DNA of 64,000 bases from Euonymus europaeus (taxonomy: Eukaryota; Streptophyta; Magnoliopsida; Celastrales; Celastraceae). A program made the position numbers and the translations under genes. The notes beneath the pieces were generated by a model. It had not been told where the DNA came from, made no database searches, and worked only from the letters and a program-made list of their open reading frames with translations. The stretch lies in NCBI GenBank assembly GCA_963580455.1, contig OY756969.1, positions 21,982,760 to 22,046,759 of the forward strand, in the 5' to 3' direction. Below are positions 36,324 through 48,437 of the stretch, in pieces. How positions within the stretch are numbered: the first letter of the stretch is position 1; every line of letters starts with the position of its first letter.

Positions 36324-38374
36324 ATATATTATTTAAATGCTTTGGAAGCTTAATTTGGGAGCTAGATTATGGGGCATAAAGTATTGAACTTATTTCGAAC
36401 CATATTATTGCCTTATTGGAGCTTCTCTTTGTTTGGACATAGTAAGACTCTCTTTATGGGTTTAGGGTATTATTAATTTTTGATAGTTATGGTGTGACTA
36501 AATTAAGAAGATATTAACATCTGTTGACTTCAGAGTCTTGATTTGCTTAATTAATTATGATCCAGCCAAGCATAATCATCCCCCTAAAAATGGATCCCAT
36601 TGATCATTAATGTTAGTGCTTTGAGTGATAATGTCGATGATCATGACCAATAAGATTACTTACTGTTCTTATAGCAGTTGGTGAAGCTGTGGAAGGTTAT
36701 ATATTTTGGTAGAGGTGGCAAAGGGTTTTGATGGTGAAGGAGTAGTGGTGGTGATCTATGTAGACTCAAAGATCTGCAATAAAAAATGTGTCGTATGGAG
36801 CATTCGACAATCAACAAAGAACGCACTAGTGGGCTCCAGGGCTCGCACGATACGGTGTCGTTAGTTTGACAGTGTAGGAAATTTAGTGAGAGAAGCGAAA
36901 AAACTTTTTAGAGAGAGAGAGCCTCAATTTTGCTGAGATGTCCCTTTTCTTTATGAGGTTGAGACCTCAAGTATATATAGTGGCTCAACTCACATAGTTG
37001 GCAAGTGAGGTAGCAAGCTATCAATAGCTTCTTGGGCTTGCGTAAATGGAGCTTTGGGAGAATCAGGCCTTGATGGGCCCATGGTTGAATGGTCTGACAC
37101 TTGAAAATTAGAAGGACCGTAGGTATGTAATTGGATGGTCCGTAGGCATTTTCTTCGGGGGCTCGTAGGCATAGTCTTTTATGGTCCATAGGCATATTCT
37201 TCTAAGGCCCGTAGGCATAGTCTTCTCTAGCCCGTAGGCATATTCTTTGTGGGCCCATAGGCATGTGATCCTACAATTTGCATGGGACGGTTTTTAGCCA
37301 ACACAGTCTAACTATGGTGTTGGTGAAGGATTTGGAGCCAGTCAACCGGAGCTGGTGTAGGAGGTAACAATGGTGGTGGTAGTGACGGTGGTGTTGGAGG
37401 TTGAGAAGGGTTGGCTTGTGTTTCATGATCACTACGTGGCAATGGCAATGGAAATCGAAAAATTTAGGGCCCAAAGTTCGTTTTTGTTTTGTTTTTATCA
37501 AAGTGGGTTAACACTAAACACAAGGATGCAATCTCTCATTTTCAATACCAGCTCAAGCCCATATATCCATATAAATAAAACCAAAAGTCTAAATTCTTTA
37601 ACGGAAAAATACGCATTGCATTCACCATCGACAGATTGAATTATTGTCGGATTTATTTTTGGATTTAAATCAATTTTGGTATGATCAATTAAGTTCGTCC
37701 GAAAATCCAAATCAATCCGGATCTATACATGCAAATATTTCGTAAACATTTTATATTGTTCGACCCGAATATATCCGAACTTGAATTTTTGGCACCCCTT
37801 GTCTGTACCTCTATTGGGCATCTGAGTCCATAAAAACCAAGGTCATCACCTAGAAAACAGTTTTGAATATTAGCTGGAGCCACCAAGTCCAATTAGGGTT
37901 TGATGGTGTGGACCTTAAACTTTCAAAGAAGGCTTTAGATATGATGGAGGAGAACAAGTCAGTTCAACGACTCCAATAATTGTGGAATAAGGCCAAATAT
38001 ATATTTCTTTGAACAACATCCAAATGGTCAACATTTTCAAACAACCAAAGCCTTTCAGATCAGGACTTTCTTCTTGCGCTGCCAAGAATGCCTCCCACCA
38101 CCTTCTCCTCTTTATATCGTACGAGGTATTTTTCTTGCATTCTTAGCCAAAATATTCAAGATCTTCAACAAGCTTTTGCAGTTTGGAAATTGGAAATCTT
38201 GGATGAGTACATCAAGAACCCTATAACCAAAACCAATAGATAAGTGAACAGATTTTCTTTTGGAATAAAAGAGTTAATATTGTTTCTATGTTCAATTACA
38301 AGACTACACAAAAGAATTTATGGTCAAAACTATACAAAGAATGGAAGAACGAATCATTTTGACAAAATCTACAA
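36324..38374. other. intergenic with minisatellite and repeat fragments
   Basis: No supported gene. It contains the 23-bp minisatellite at 37114-37274, GGTGGTG-rich text on both sides of it (36715-36750 and 37360-37405), and a fragment at 37630-37800 of the dispersed family also seen at 10400-10640 and 52540-52860. Confidence 0.5.
37114..37274. repeat. minisatellite, 7 x 23 bp
   Basis: Seven consecutive units of exactly 23 bases share the core CCGTAGGCAT or CCATAGGCAT; the last ten bases of each unit vary. 23 is not a multiple of three, so it is not a protein repeat. Confidence 0.92.
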
Positions 38375-39631
38375 TCAAAATAGCTTGCTGCCAAATTCAG
38401 CTACCGGAATTCCTTCCATATGCGAAAATCTTGATTTCTTGGCAAGTTCTCTGAGCTGTGACAAGCTTCTCCCCAACTTCATAGCCACTTTCATCTCAAA
38501 CAACTCCCCATTTTCTCTCTTTTCCAAATCTTCCTCTTCAAGCACGGACTCAATTGATTCCTCCATGAACTTGAAGAAACCAGCAGAGTTTCTGTACATC
38601 TCAAACACCATACCCACTTGCCCACCATGCTCAAAAGTGTTAACTACACTGGCCAAAGCACCGGCTGTTGTGGCCGCTGTCGCTCCCCATGACCCACCAA
38701 AGGCAGACCCAACAGCTGCAATGCCAGTGAGTAATGGTCCTGAAATGGCTAAAACCCTGTTAAACCTCAATGCCAAGTTACCGAGTCTCATGTAATCTTC
38801 ACTGTCTTTTGTCTTTAATACTTGAAGGACCTCTCTCATTTCCTCTTCCAGCTCTTCACTCCACCCATTGTTTCTTGTTTGAGTGTTATTTTTTCTCTGT
38901 TGTTTGTTTTTAGGCCACCAAACAGCAGGCTCAAAAGTTTTAGGGAATTTTTCAAGCATGGCTCCTAGTAAAGGTAGAGGATATGCTCTGTCAATTGCCA
39001 ATAATTTCTCCATTGCATCCATCACATCTTCTTGAGTAGGATTACTTTTAACAGCAAGTGTTGTTTGTAACTCTGAATGAAGCTGCTTGAACAATCTTGT
39101 AGCATTTCTTTGCTCCTCTGTGAGCTGAGAAGGCTGAATCTTGTTCATCACAAGCAACAGCCCAGTAGCTGCAGAGAACAATAGAGTGGAAGATAACTTC
39201 AGAGACAAAACAGGGATCCCTGCACCACTGGTTGCTAAAACACCAGCCATTGTTGCTGCTGTTAGGGTGATCATGTTGACGGAGTTTAAGAGAAGATTAT
39301 TCCAGTTTTCACGTTGGTCGCCGATGTTTTTGTGCATTTCTACTCTATCTGCTACCGCCTCCATAACCGCGTAAAGCTGAGAAATCTCCATAGGAATGGT
39401 GGGATTGCGGCGTTCCCCTACATTTTTCTTTAGTGGTTCTGTCTTTGTGAACCCATTAATATTTCTCGAGTTTAGTTCCTCAACCAAGGTTGTTCTTGGT
39501 TTTAGTTTTGGAACTGAGAGTTGGAGTTTGGGGAGTTTAGGGAGATATATGGCAGCATTGATTCTCTTTGAAGAAGAACAACATGCCGAAGAAGAAGAAA
39601 AGTTGAGGCTCAAAGATTGTAAAGAAGTCAT
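38375..39631 (-). CDS. At4g22030-like protein (annotated elsewhere as probable F-box protein)
   Basis: A single exon of 418 residues from the ATG at 39631; an in-frame start further up (39703) is possible but MTSLQSLSLNFSSSS fits relatives better. The N-terminus is Ser-rich with basic residues, like a plastid transit peptide. The body has ISQLYAVMEAVADRVEMHKNIGDQRENWNNLLL, two Ala/Gly/Ser-rich hydrophobic helices ([41 protein letters not shown]) and the motif RAYPLPLLGAMLEKFPKTFEPAVWWP, all typical of the plant family named after At4g22030. I see no F-box, so the inherited name is doubtful. Function is unknown. A broken inverted copy lies at 42640-43061. Confidence 0.88.
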   Translation of the reverse strand: MTSLQSLSLNFSSSSACCSSSKRINAAIYLPKLPKLQLSVPKLKPRTTLVEELNSRNINGFTKTEPLKKNVGERRNPTIPMEISQLYAVMEAVADRVEMHKNIGDQRENWNNLLLNSVNMITLTAATMAGVLATSGAGIPVLSLKLSSTLLFSAATGLLLVMNKIQPSQLTEEQRNATRLFKQLHSELQTTLAVKSNPTQEDVMDAMEKLLAIDRAYPLPLLGAMLEKFPKTFEPAVWWPKNKQQRKNNTQTRNNGWSEELEEEMREVLQVLKTKDSEDYMRLGNLALRFNRVLAISGPLLTGIAAVGSAFGGSWGATAATTAGALASVVNTFEHGGQVGMVFEMYRNSAGFFKFMEESIESVLEEEDLEKRENGELFEMKVAMKLGRSLSQLRELAKKSRFSHMEGIPVAEFGSKLF

Positions 39632-40104
39632 TTTAATGGAGAAGGTGAATGATTTCCCAAGTTCTCTCTGTTTGTGTTTGTTGACAATGCAAGAGAGAAG
39701 CATACTCTCTGCTTTTTATAGCAACACAATTGAATGGCTCATGTGTTGAAAATATTGGCTGCTTGAATAGATGGTTGACTTGGCCAATTTGGATTGACTG
39801 GACCTATTCCTTTCTTTATTTTTATTTTTTATAGTTTTCAAGTTCAAAATTTCCACTTTTTGCCCGGGTCTAATATATACTTTGATGTAGTAAAACTTGG
39901 TTAGCCAATAATAGCTCTAAAATAAGCTCTGTTTACCTCTAGTACTTAAATATGTTTACATGGAATTAATGGCAAATCTAGAAAATAGATTGAGAGGGGT
40001 TTTTAGTGGCTGATCGAGAAATTTATAAGAGGAGGTCATTGGCATGTAGAGGGAATGGGAGTCAAAATCGTCGATGCATGGCCATTAGTCTAGGTGGGAG
40101 TTTA

Positions 40105-41700
40105 TGTTAGGAATATATATTACAAGGCATGCAATAATGTAATGATATTATATATTAAATAAAAATCTTTATTTTTTTCGATAAGAATTTATATAATATA
40201 ATGTAATCTGCATGTTTCCGAATATTTCATATAGTAAATGATTTGACGTGTAGAGTTTGACTTATACACAGAAAATTAGATCATTAGTTTTTTTGCAATA
40301 TAAGTTTTAGTTCACAACCTAAGATGAAATTCGGAAAGTCATTGGTATGGTCGTAGAGCATGATTAAATACTTTTATCTTGACTAAGGGAATGGTATAGT
40401 TCCGACTTCATGTGCTAGTACGCTTATGTGTAGAGTTTGACTTATACACAGAAAATTAGATCATTAGTTTTTTTGCAATATAAGTTTTAGTTCACAACCT
40501 AAGATGAAATTCGGAAAGTCATTGGTATGGTCGTAGAGCATGATTAAATACTTTTATCTTGACTAAGGGAACGGTATAGTTCCGACTTCATGTGCTAGTA
40601 CGCTTATGTGTATTGAACTGGACCAAATTGAGGAAAGTATTTTTATACTGACTATATCAAACAAACTTCTCGTAATTATTATGAGTGTTTATACTCTTAA
40701 TCTCGATACAAATACTAGGAACGATTATGCACTGGACATTGTTTTGAGTCACAAAAAGAGTGAGACTCGTTTATGAGCCAATAAACTCAGTGAGTTGAAC
40801 AATGATTGTACATTGCTCCAGAATATCGTTTGTTGAAGGAAACCATGTCCCGGTTTAGGGATTGAGAATATCCCTCGAGAAAGCTTATAAGTTTTGATCG
40901 TGTCAAACCCTGCAGGTGGATAAATTTATCTGACACGATAAATAAGTTAAGTGTAAGTCTTGAGATCAATAATTTATGAATTAAATTGTCATTAATTTTA
41001 TTTATAAATTAGGTACAATTTTCTCTTAACATGTGAGTTAATAAGCATTTAATATATAACTCGAAATATGTTTTGAAGTCGTTGAATCCTTTAGTGAAGT
41101 GAATTGTAATTTACCAAAAGAAAAAAGCTGGATATTGTTAGTCCAAATTTTCTATTTGGTATTTACTCAAAACATATCTGCTATGTGGTCCATGTTGTGC
41201 CTCTATATAAAGAACTCAAGACGTTTAGGGTCAGATCATCGTTTTTGGCATTGAGATATTTTCTCTCTTAAAAATGGAAATCCTAAGCAGCCTCTCTTCC
41301 ATATGAGTTAGAGTTCTTAAATCGAGGTCACACAGTAGAAGACTTCTAGCCCGGAGTTCGTGATCAAAAGAAGCTGTTTTAGTTCGTGATCCAATCGTGA
41401 CATAGATTCAACAGGCGGATTGTAGTAGCTATACAGTTCGTGATTAAGAGTTGTTGTGCGGTTCGTGAATGAAGAAGAAACCGTTCGCAGTTACCCGATC
41501 GTTATGCAGTTTTAACCAAGATCAAACCAGACAGATCTTGAAGATAAAATATATGGATTGATATGTGTTGAAAATCAGATTAAATAATTAAATATGGCAT
41601 GTCGTCTGCTATGTCAACCGGAGCATCCTTCGGGTAATTCTGCTACGTACCCTTCACATATTTCTGGCATTCATGTTTCAAACAAATTCATCCTATAACG
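40105..41700 (+). mobile_element. LTR-like sequence, possibly a solo LTR
   Basis: The stretch begins TGTTAGGAATA, has a TATA box (CTCTATATAAAG, 41202-41213) followed by a leader-like region, and four copies of GTTCGTGA(T/A) at 41357-41470, all in the style of a plant LTR with promoter and R/U5. No matching second LTR, PBS or clear 5-bp target duplication was found, so the end is uncertain. A 180-bp tandem duplication lies inside. Confidence 0.4.
40248..40610. repeat. 180-bp tandem duplication
   Basis: Units start at 40248 and 40428 (GTGTAGAGTTTGAC). Over 180 bases I found one difference (GGGAATGG against GGGAACGG), so the duplication is very recent. Confidence 0.92.
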
Positions 41701-42639
41701 TAGTTAATGCAGGATTTAGGTTTTGCTTATCTTGGACCTTTCGGGCATTTCCTTCATGCAGATTTTTGCTGTGTTCAACAAGTCAGATGGCATAAATTGA
41801 AGTAATTTTTGCATACAATTGGTAATAAAATCAATGGCACTGCTATATATTATTTTCCTTGACGAAATATGAAGGAAAATGCCATAATGATTCTTGTGGA
41901 GCAAATGACATCTGCTCCTTTGACAACCTGCTTTTCATGCATGTTGTCGGGTGTATGTGAATCATGGATATATTAAGGTTATTGAATTTGGTTAATTTTT
42001 GTCTTCATCACCTTTTTTTACATGTATAACGAGATAAACTGTCTTGGTTTGAACACTAAAGAGAGTAAGAGACAGAAAGAATTTAATTACCTGAATATTG
42101 GAGAATAAAATTGGGCTCCAACTTTCAATAAAAAAATTGTTTATAGTATTGTTGTCACTCTGTTGGAAAATACAGAACAGGATCATCTACAGATCATGAG
42201 AGACACAAGGCAAGGATTCTCTACTGGGTCGAGTAGGTTGTCCAAATTCAACAAATAAAACATTTTCAATAATTTTTACATGTAACAACTAGCTAGCACA
42301 CAAAATCACGTGCATGTGGTATAACCGGTTCAACGGACGGAGCGACAGAAACTCCGTATTTATATCTAATCGTATCGGCAGACCGGCCGGTTCAATCCGA
42401 TTTTTAAAACACTGTTCACATGTCAAGTTGTTAATGCAAATATTAGTATAGAAACACATTATCATTGACCTGTAAATGACAATAAGCAAGACAAAAAGAT
42501 CATGTGTCCAAGACCGTTGTCTGTTTCAAGGCCGTTGAAAAGTCAAACAAAGGAAACTCACATGCAAACTGTAAAAAACCCAAGAACAAGAACACGTCTA
42601 TATGTAATTCCCGATTCAAACTTTCAACCATTCTGTATA

Positions 42640-43061
42640 TTTGAAGAGTACTTGAGATTGGCAGAGAAAGCTCTGAAACTTAACAGGGTGTTAGCCATTT
42701 CTGGACCATTGTTAACCGGGCCAGCCACTTTATGGTCCGCATTTGTGGGTCATGTTCATGGGCTGTGATTGTGGGAGTTGTAGGAGGAGCAATGGCTAGT
42801 GTTGTGAATGTTATAGAGCATGGTGGACAAGTGGGGATGGTTTTTGAAATGTACAGAACCAATGCTGGCTTCTTCAAGCTCATGGAGGAGACAATAGAGT
42901 CAAACCTAACTCATGAAAAAGATGTTGAAACAAGAGAAAATGGAGATTTGTTGGAGTTACAGTTGGCGCTGCAGTTAGGGAGGAGCCTATCAGAACTCAG
43001 AGACCTTGCAACATCTTCTTCTACGGAGACTACTCAAGAATTTGCAAGCAAACTCTTCTAA
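42640..43061 (+). pseudogene. truncated, frameshifted paralogue of the At4g22030-like gene
   Basis: It matches only the last third of the gene at 38375-39631, on the opposite strand: [22 protein letters not shown], then after a frame change near 42740-42765, [21 protein letters not shown] and [19 protein letters not shown] to FASKLF and stop. Start and first two thirds are missing. Identity to the parent is roughly 60 percent by eye, so the copy is old. Confidence 0.82.
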
Positions 43062-45262
43062 TTCTTTCTGGTTTGATAATTATCCTTTAAGTAATTAACC
43101 TTCTTAATTGTATATAAACTAATGTAACTTAAATTTGTTCATTCCACCACCAACTCTAATTTTTATTAGCTCAACTAAAGCTATGGTCACTACACTCGAT
43201 CCTATCTCTAATTCTAAAATAATAAAATAGTGCTACTTATACTCACGAGACCCAAAAGGAGGTTTACTTTTAGCTTCCCTTTTGTTTTTTTTACACAATC
43301 GCTCATCTAACATGAGCTACTCACGTTCTAGCTAGCCTCTAGGACCAAGAAAAAAAGACAAAACATTAATTTTCTTTTATGAGAATAGACGAAGATGTGT
43401 CTTAGTTGTAGAATTGTAAAGGTGTAACTTAGAAATTACATATCCACTTGTTAAAAATAAACAATCTTTCGACATATTGTATATGAATTAAATCCGTATA
43501 TATTTTGTTTGTCTCCGACTCCATCCACTATAACCTATGGAGTGATGTTGTGCGAAAGTAGTTTACTTTACTAACACGAGAATAACTTACTTTACTACCA
43601 CCGTCTTTTCTTTTCTTTTGTATGGTGTGCCTACTAAAACCCAATTACATTGAAGTTTCTATAAGTTCTCACTTTTCGGTTCTTCTGGAAGGAAAAAAAA
43701 ACAACCAAGAAGAGGAAGAGTTTACTTTTTGGACTAAATTATAATTGAGCAGGTAAAAAGTAGGAGTTAGGTTAACAACTTCTTTCCATGTCTCATTTTA
43801 TATCTTCTTTTTTCATGCAAGTCCTATTCTTGCAATAAAAAGGGGAAACTTTAGGAAATAAAATCTAAGCTAATATGATAGAAATGTAGAACTCTCTGAA
43901 AAAGCCTGTTAATTGATTTTTTTTTGGGAGGATGGAATCCAAACTGAAGATGGGGGGATTTATGTAAAGTAATCATAAAGAATGTTGGACAAAATAAGAC
44001 AACTTGAATTTATGACATAGTGGTATTATATTACCAAAATATTATTAAATTTTCAATATAATGTGATAACCATTCAAAACATATCAATAGTGGAGGTCAA
44101 TTTAAGTTCATTCCGCTTTTTTATAACCGAAAATCACATCATACAAACCCGGATGGCATCGGATTGGATTTCTCAAAATTCATATCCGATCCTAAATAAA
44201 AATAATATATTCATATTCATATCCATATACTACGGATAAAAAAAAATCTAAATCCATATCCTATCCATCGGATTTCAAATATTCTCCATGGATATCGGAT
44301 TTATCCATATAACACGCTGACACATATTTTGCTAGCATATGACACCAATTATAACTTCATGATTCATTAATTTAGGAATATAAACCAAAGTTTAAAGTAT
44401 AAATAATATCAAAAATCATCTAGCAACATAAAAAGTTTTCTAAAATCAAAGTGTAAAGTCCATAAAACGTCACAATCAAAATGCTTACATCAACTGACAA
44501 ATTCAAAATGAATAACACCTTCAATAAAGTTTGGTAGATCTCATCTTCATAAAAGTTGATGACAATGCTATCATTTGTTACATGTTAATTTATAATGTTA
44601 TTGTTAGGTTTAGGGGTTACATTATTATGTTTTTAGTATTCAGTACTAACTTTACTAATTAGAGTTTTAAAAATATTAGTCAATTGAATTAATAATATGA
44701 GATTATATCTCATTATATAGTGTTATTACAAATTATAATTAATTCAAATTACAAAAAAATATATATCTACATTGACAATTATAATATGTATATAAATATA
44801 TTAATGACATTAATTGTCAATTACATAATTGTATATGAACTATATTATATATGTGTGTTTCGGGTAGAATCAGATCGGATATAATCGGATCGGATCGAAT
44901 ATCCGCACATTCGGGTCGGATCGGATACGGGTTTCGGATCAGATGTGCCTAAATTCATATCCGATCCATATTCTTTCAAAAAATTCGGATTTTATCCATA
45001 TCCATATCCATTATCCAGTTAACGGATTTTTCTACTGTTTGACCGGATCGGATCAGATCGGAAATCCACGGATTCGGACACATTTGCCATCTCTACATAC
45101 AAATTTGATTTGATGAAATTAGGCAAAAATTCACTGCACGATCATAAAGACATTACTCTTAGTAAAAATTCAACTCAAGACCTCCCGAATCGGCGAATAT
45201 GTAGAAGATTATGATCACCTAATTATCTCATCCATTATCATTATAAATAGCCATTAGCCCAT
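43062..45262. other. intergenic, AT-rich, with a degenerate element
   Basis: No supported gene. 44140-45093 looks like one element: GGATGGCATCGGATTGG at the left and a long run of CGGATCGGATC motifs at 44860-45080, ending GACACATTTGCCATCTC, which on the minus strand begins with GATGGCAAATG and so mirrors the left end. Confidence 0.45.
44140..45093. repeat. probable non-autonomous DNA transposon rich in CGGATC motifs
   Basis: Both ends carry GGATGGCA/GATGGCAAA-type inverted termini and subterminal clusters of TCCGATCC, ATATCCAT and CGGATCGGATC. The middle is plain AT-rich DNA without coding sequence. Subterminal clusters of short motifs are typical of hAT or Mutator-type derivatives; I cannot assign a family. 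Confidence 0.45.
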
Positions 45263-45382
45263 TGATAGTGATATGCCATATATATGTGTCAACATTATCT
45301 CCTATAATGTAGGAGGTAAACAGATATAAAGCCGTGTATACCCAGCTTGTAAAGTAAGTTGAATACTATTGCATCCCTTACA

Positions 45383-47765
45383 TTAAGATGGTATCGAATC
45401 TTGGTACACCTAATCTTCACCTCTGTAGCCTTGCCTGAAATCCTTGTCTTCCATCACCTTCGTGTAGCCATGGAACCCACCGAAACTCCTCTCAAAATTA
45501 CCACTGCACCATCGCCTATCATTCATGTACAGTCTGAGAATGCTGGCTTTAACGCTAGTATTATTCTCACTGAATCAAATTATAATGTATGGTCCCAATT
45601 CATTGAGATGCAGATAATCAGTCGTGAAAAACTCGATTTCATTGTTGGTGATTCTGTTCCACCTGCTGAAACCGAACCTTCTTATACCAAGTGGTATGCT
45701 GAAAACCAAAAGGTCAAGAGATGGCTACTCAAATTCATGACACTCGAAATCATGAAACGGTATCTCTGTATCCGCACTTCTCGTGAAATCTGAATTGCTC
45801 TTGCCAAGGCCTTTTACGATGGCTTTGATGAAACCATGATCTTTGCTCTACATCAACAAGCCTTCTCTTTGTGCCAAGTTGGTCGTGTACTCCCCACTTA
45901 CTATGGTGAACTCGTGGAAATCTTCCAAGAGTTAGACTATTGTGACAAGATACGCATGAAAGACCTTGATGACTTAAAATTATATAATACCTCCACAGAG
46001 CGGTTGGGCACTCATATTTTCTTAAACGATCTCGACGTTGAATTTGAACGAACTTATGCATATATTCGTCAAGAAGCAAATTGGTGAGAACTTTTTGTTG
46101 GTGATAACAACCCACCAGATTCAGTGGCTATGGTAGCCTATCGCCAACAGCCCACGGGTAACCGGCCCCCAATAACACTACCAACCAAACCTTTGAGGTT
46201 GGCTCCTCTAAGCACATTGGAGCCGCTGGAAAAATCCGCACTTGTACTCATTGTGGCAGTACTGGCCACACCAAATCTAGATGTTATGAATTGATTGGGT
46301 ATCCTGAATAGTGGGATCCGAAAAAATCTCCAAGTAAATGTCATTCTAAGACCTTACAACCAACTACCATTATAACTGTTACTGCCGAGATAGCATCTTC
46401 TGACTCCACAACTCTCCATGTCACTTTTAGTTCATCAGCTAAGTTTTTGGACTCACCTACACCTATTGGTTCTTATACATTGATTATTGATTCTGGTTCA
46501 ACAGATCACATGTCGTTTGATACTACATCCATTATAGATTTACACCTATATGATACACCTATTGTGTTTACAACAAATGGTACTCCAACCATAGTTCTTG
46601 GGGAAGGTTCTATTCTTTTTCCAAATAATCTTCAGTTATATTTTGTACTTGTAGTCCCTTCACTTAATTTTAATTTACTCTCTGTCTCTCAAATTACATC
46701 CTCTCTTAACTGTATTGTAATCTTTGGACTTGATTCTTGTTGTTTTAAGGACATAAAGACGAAGCGGACAATTGGATGTAGCGCTAGGATGGGCAAGCTA
46801 TATTATCTTGATCTCACACCTTCTAGCAGTGTGTTGGCTCAATCATGTGCGGTTACTACTCTGAAAACACGTGCTGAAATTTGGTTATGTCACAAGAGAT
46901 TTGGTCATGCATCGTTTGGCTATTTGAAGCATTTATTTTCCAAGTTTTTTTTCCTGCAATTTCTCCTTTGTTATTTGAGTATGACAGTTGTGTTATGGAA
47001 AATAGTCACCATGTTTCCTTTCCGCATCATTTGAATAAAAGTACATTGCCCTTTCAATGGTGCCAGATGGTTTATCTACTTTATTGATGACTATAGTCGT
47101 ATGACCTAGGTATGCTTGATGAAAACCAAACAAGTGGTGACTGAAAAATTCAAGCAGTTTTATGCTATGATTTCAATGGAATATAAACAAGTCATTCAAG
47201 TACTTCGTACTAACAATGGTGGATAATTTGTTAACCATGAAATGCATAAGTATCTACAGCAACACGATATAGTACATCAAACCTCCAGTCCCTATACTCC
47301 CCAACATAATGGCATCGCCAAGCGAAAAAATATCACCTTCTTGAGATGTTTCGGGCCACTTTATTTGATGCACATATGCCACTACATTTTTGGGGTGAAT
47401 CTCTTACAGTCGTTGCCTACTTAATTAATCGTCTTCCATCGTGAATTCTGGATTTCCATACACCACTCTCCATAGCTCATTGGACACACCCTCTGTCCCA
47501 AACTTACCTTATAAAGTGTTCAGTTGTATCACCTTTGTTCATCTTCTACCACACACTCGTCATAAGCTTCTGCCCAGACCCCTCCGTTGTGTGTTTCTCG
47601 ATTATGGACTTCACCAGAAGGGTTATCGACGGTAATACCCACCCATCAAGAAAATTTATGTTACCATGGATGTCAAATTTCATGAACATCAAATGTACTA
47701 CACTCCAAGTCATGGAGAGAGAGTCACCATGCACGCAACTTGAAGTGTCTTTCACATTCTACTAA
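45383..47765 (+). mobile_element. 5' half of a decayed copia element
   Basis: A PBS (TGGTATCG, 45389-45396) follows a probable LTR end at 45382. Then come a gag start at 45470 (MEPTETP...), a UBN2-like gag with stops, a zinc knuckle (CTHCGSTGHTKSRC, 46235-46290), protease (LIIDSGSTDHMS, 46480-46515), a pre-integrase zinc region (46870-46960) and integrase pieces (VHQTSSPYTPQHNGIAKRKN, 47275-47334). Many stops and frame changes occur. RT, RNase H and a 3' LTR are missing; the similarity fades near 47700. Confidence 0.85.
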
Positions 47766-48437
47766 ATTGCAATCACCCATTTAGCTGGGCGTGATGCGTT
47801 ACTTTGTGTGTATATATATAACCTATGTTAAATTGGGTAAAAGTTTAACTCAACGAAAAATGTGGGATCCTAATGAAATAATTATATTGGAAACATAATG
47901 ATTTTCTATTTAAAAAAAAATACTTATATAAATTACAAATAATATTGGGTCACCAAAATAAAATATGAAAAATGTACTGAATTTAAGAATGAAAGGGTGC
48001 ACTCACCAAAAAGGTGGGTGAATTAACTATTACCTCATTACAAACTCAATGAAACTTTGATCACATTAGAACTACATCTTACAATGAGTACCCGAGCTTA
48101 TGAACATCCATCATATTGCTTATATAATCAAATTTATATTTCAAATTGACATAAAAGTTCGTGCTTTATCATTAAAGTACACACTCTAAAGGATCCAAAT
48201 TTAAAGGTTTGATAAATTCTGTGCTTTTCTTATCAAAATAACCGAAACTCAAGCACCCATCCGACATTTTGACAAATACTTTGAAGCAGACTCGCATTAT
48301 TAGTATATTAAGCAATTAATGAAGTCTCAAATCTTTCTTCTTCGTCGCTCGACTCTCAAGTCTCGATTCACCCCTCCTTATTTACAAATTACAACCCACG
48401 AATATCCTAACCTATTCTATCAATCTCATTGAAGGAG

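Noticed and set aside
37114..37274. CRISPR-like regular repeat
   Set aside because: Units abut with no spacers and the host is a plant; it is a minisatellite.
39632..39703. N-terminal extension of the At4g22030-like protein
   Set aside because: The upstream ATG is in frame, but the MTSLQSLS start matches the family start and gives a better transit-peptide-like end.
40100..41720. complete retrotransposon
   Set aside because: No internal coding region, PBS or second LTR; at most a solo LTR, and even its end is unclear.
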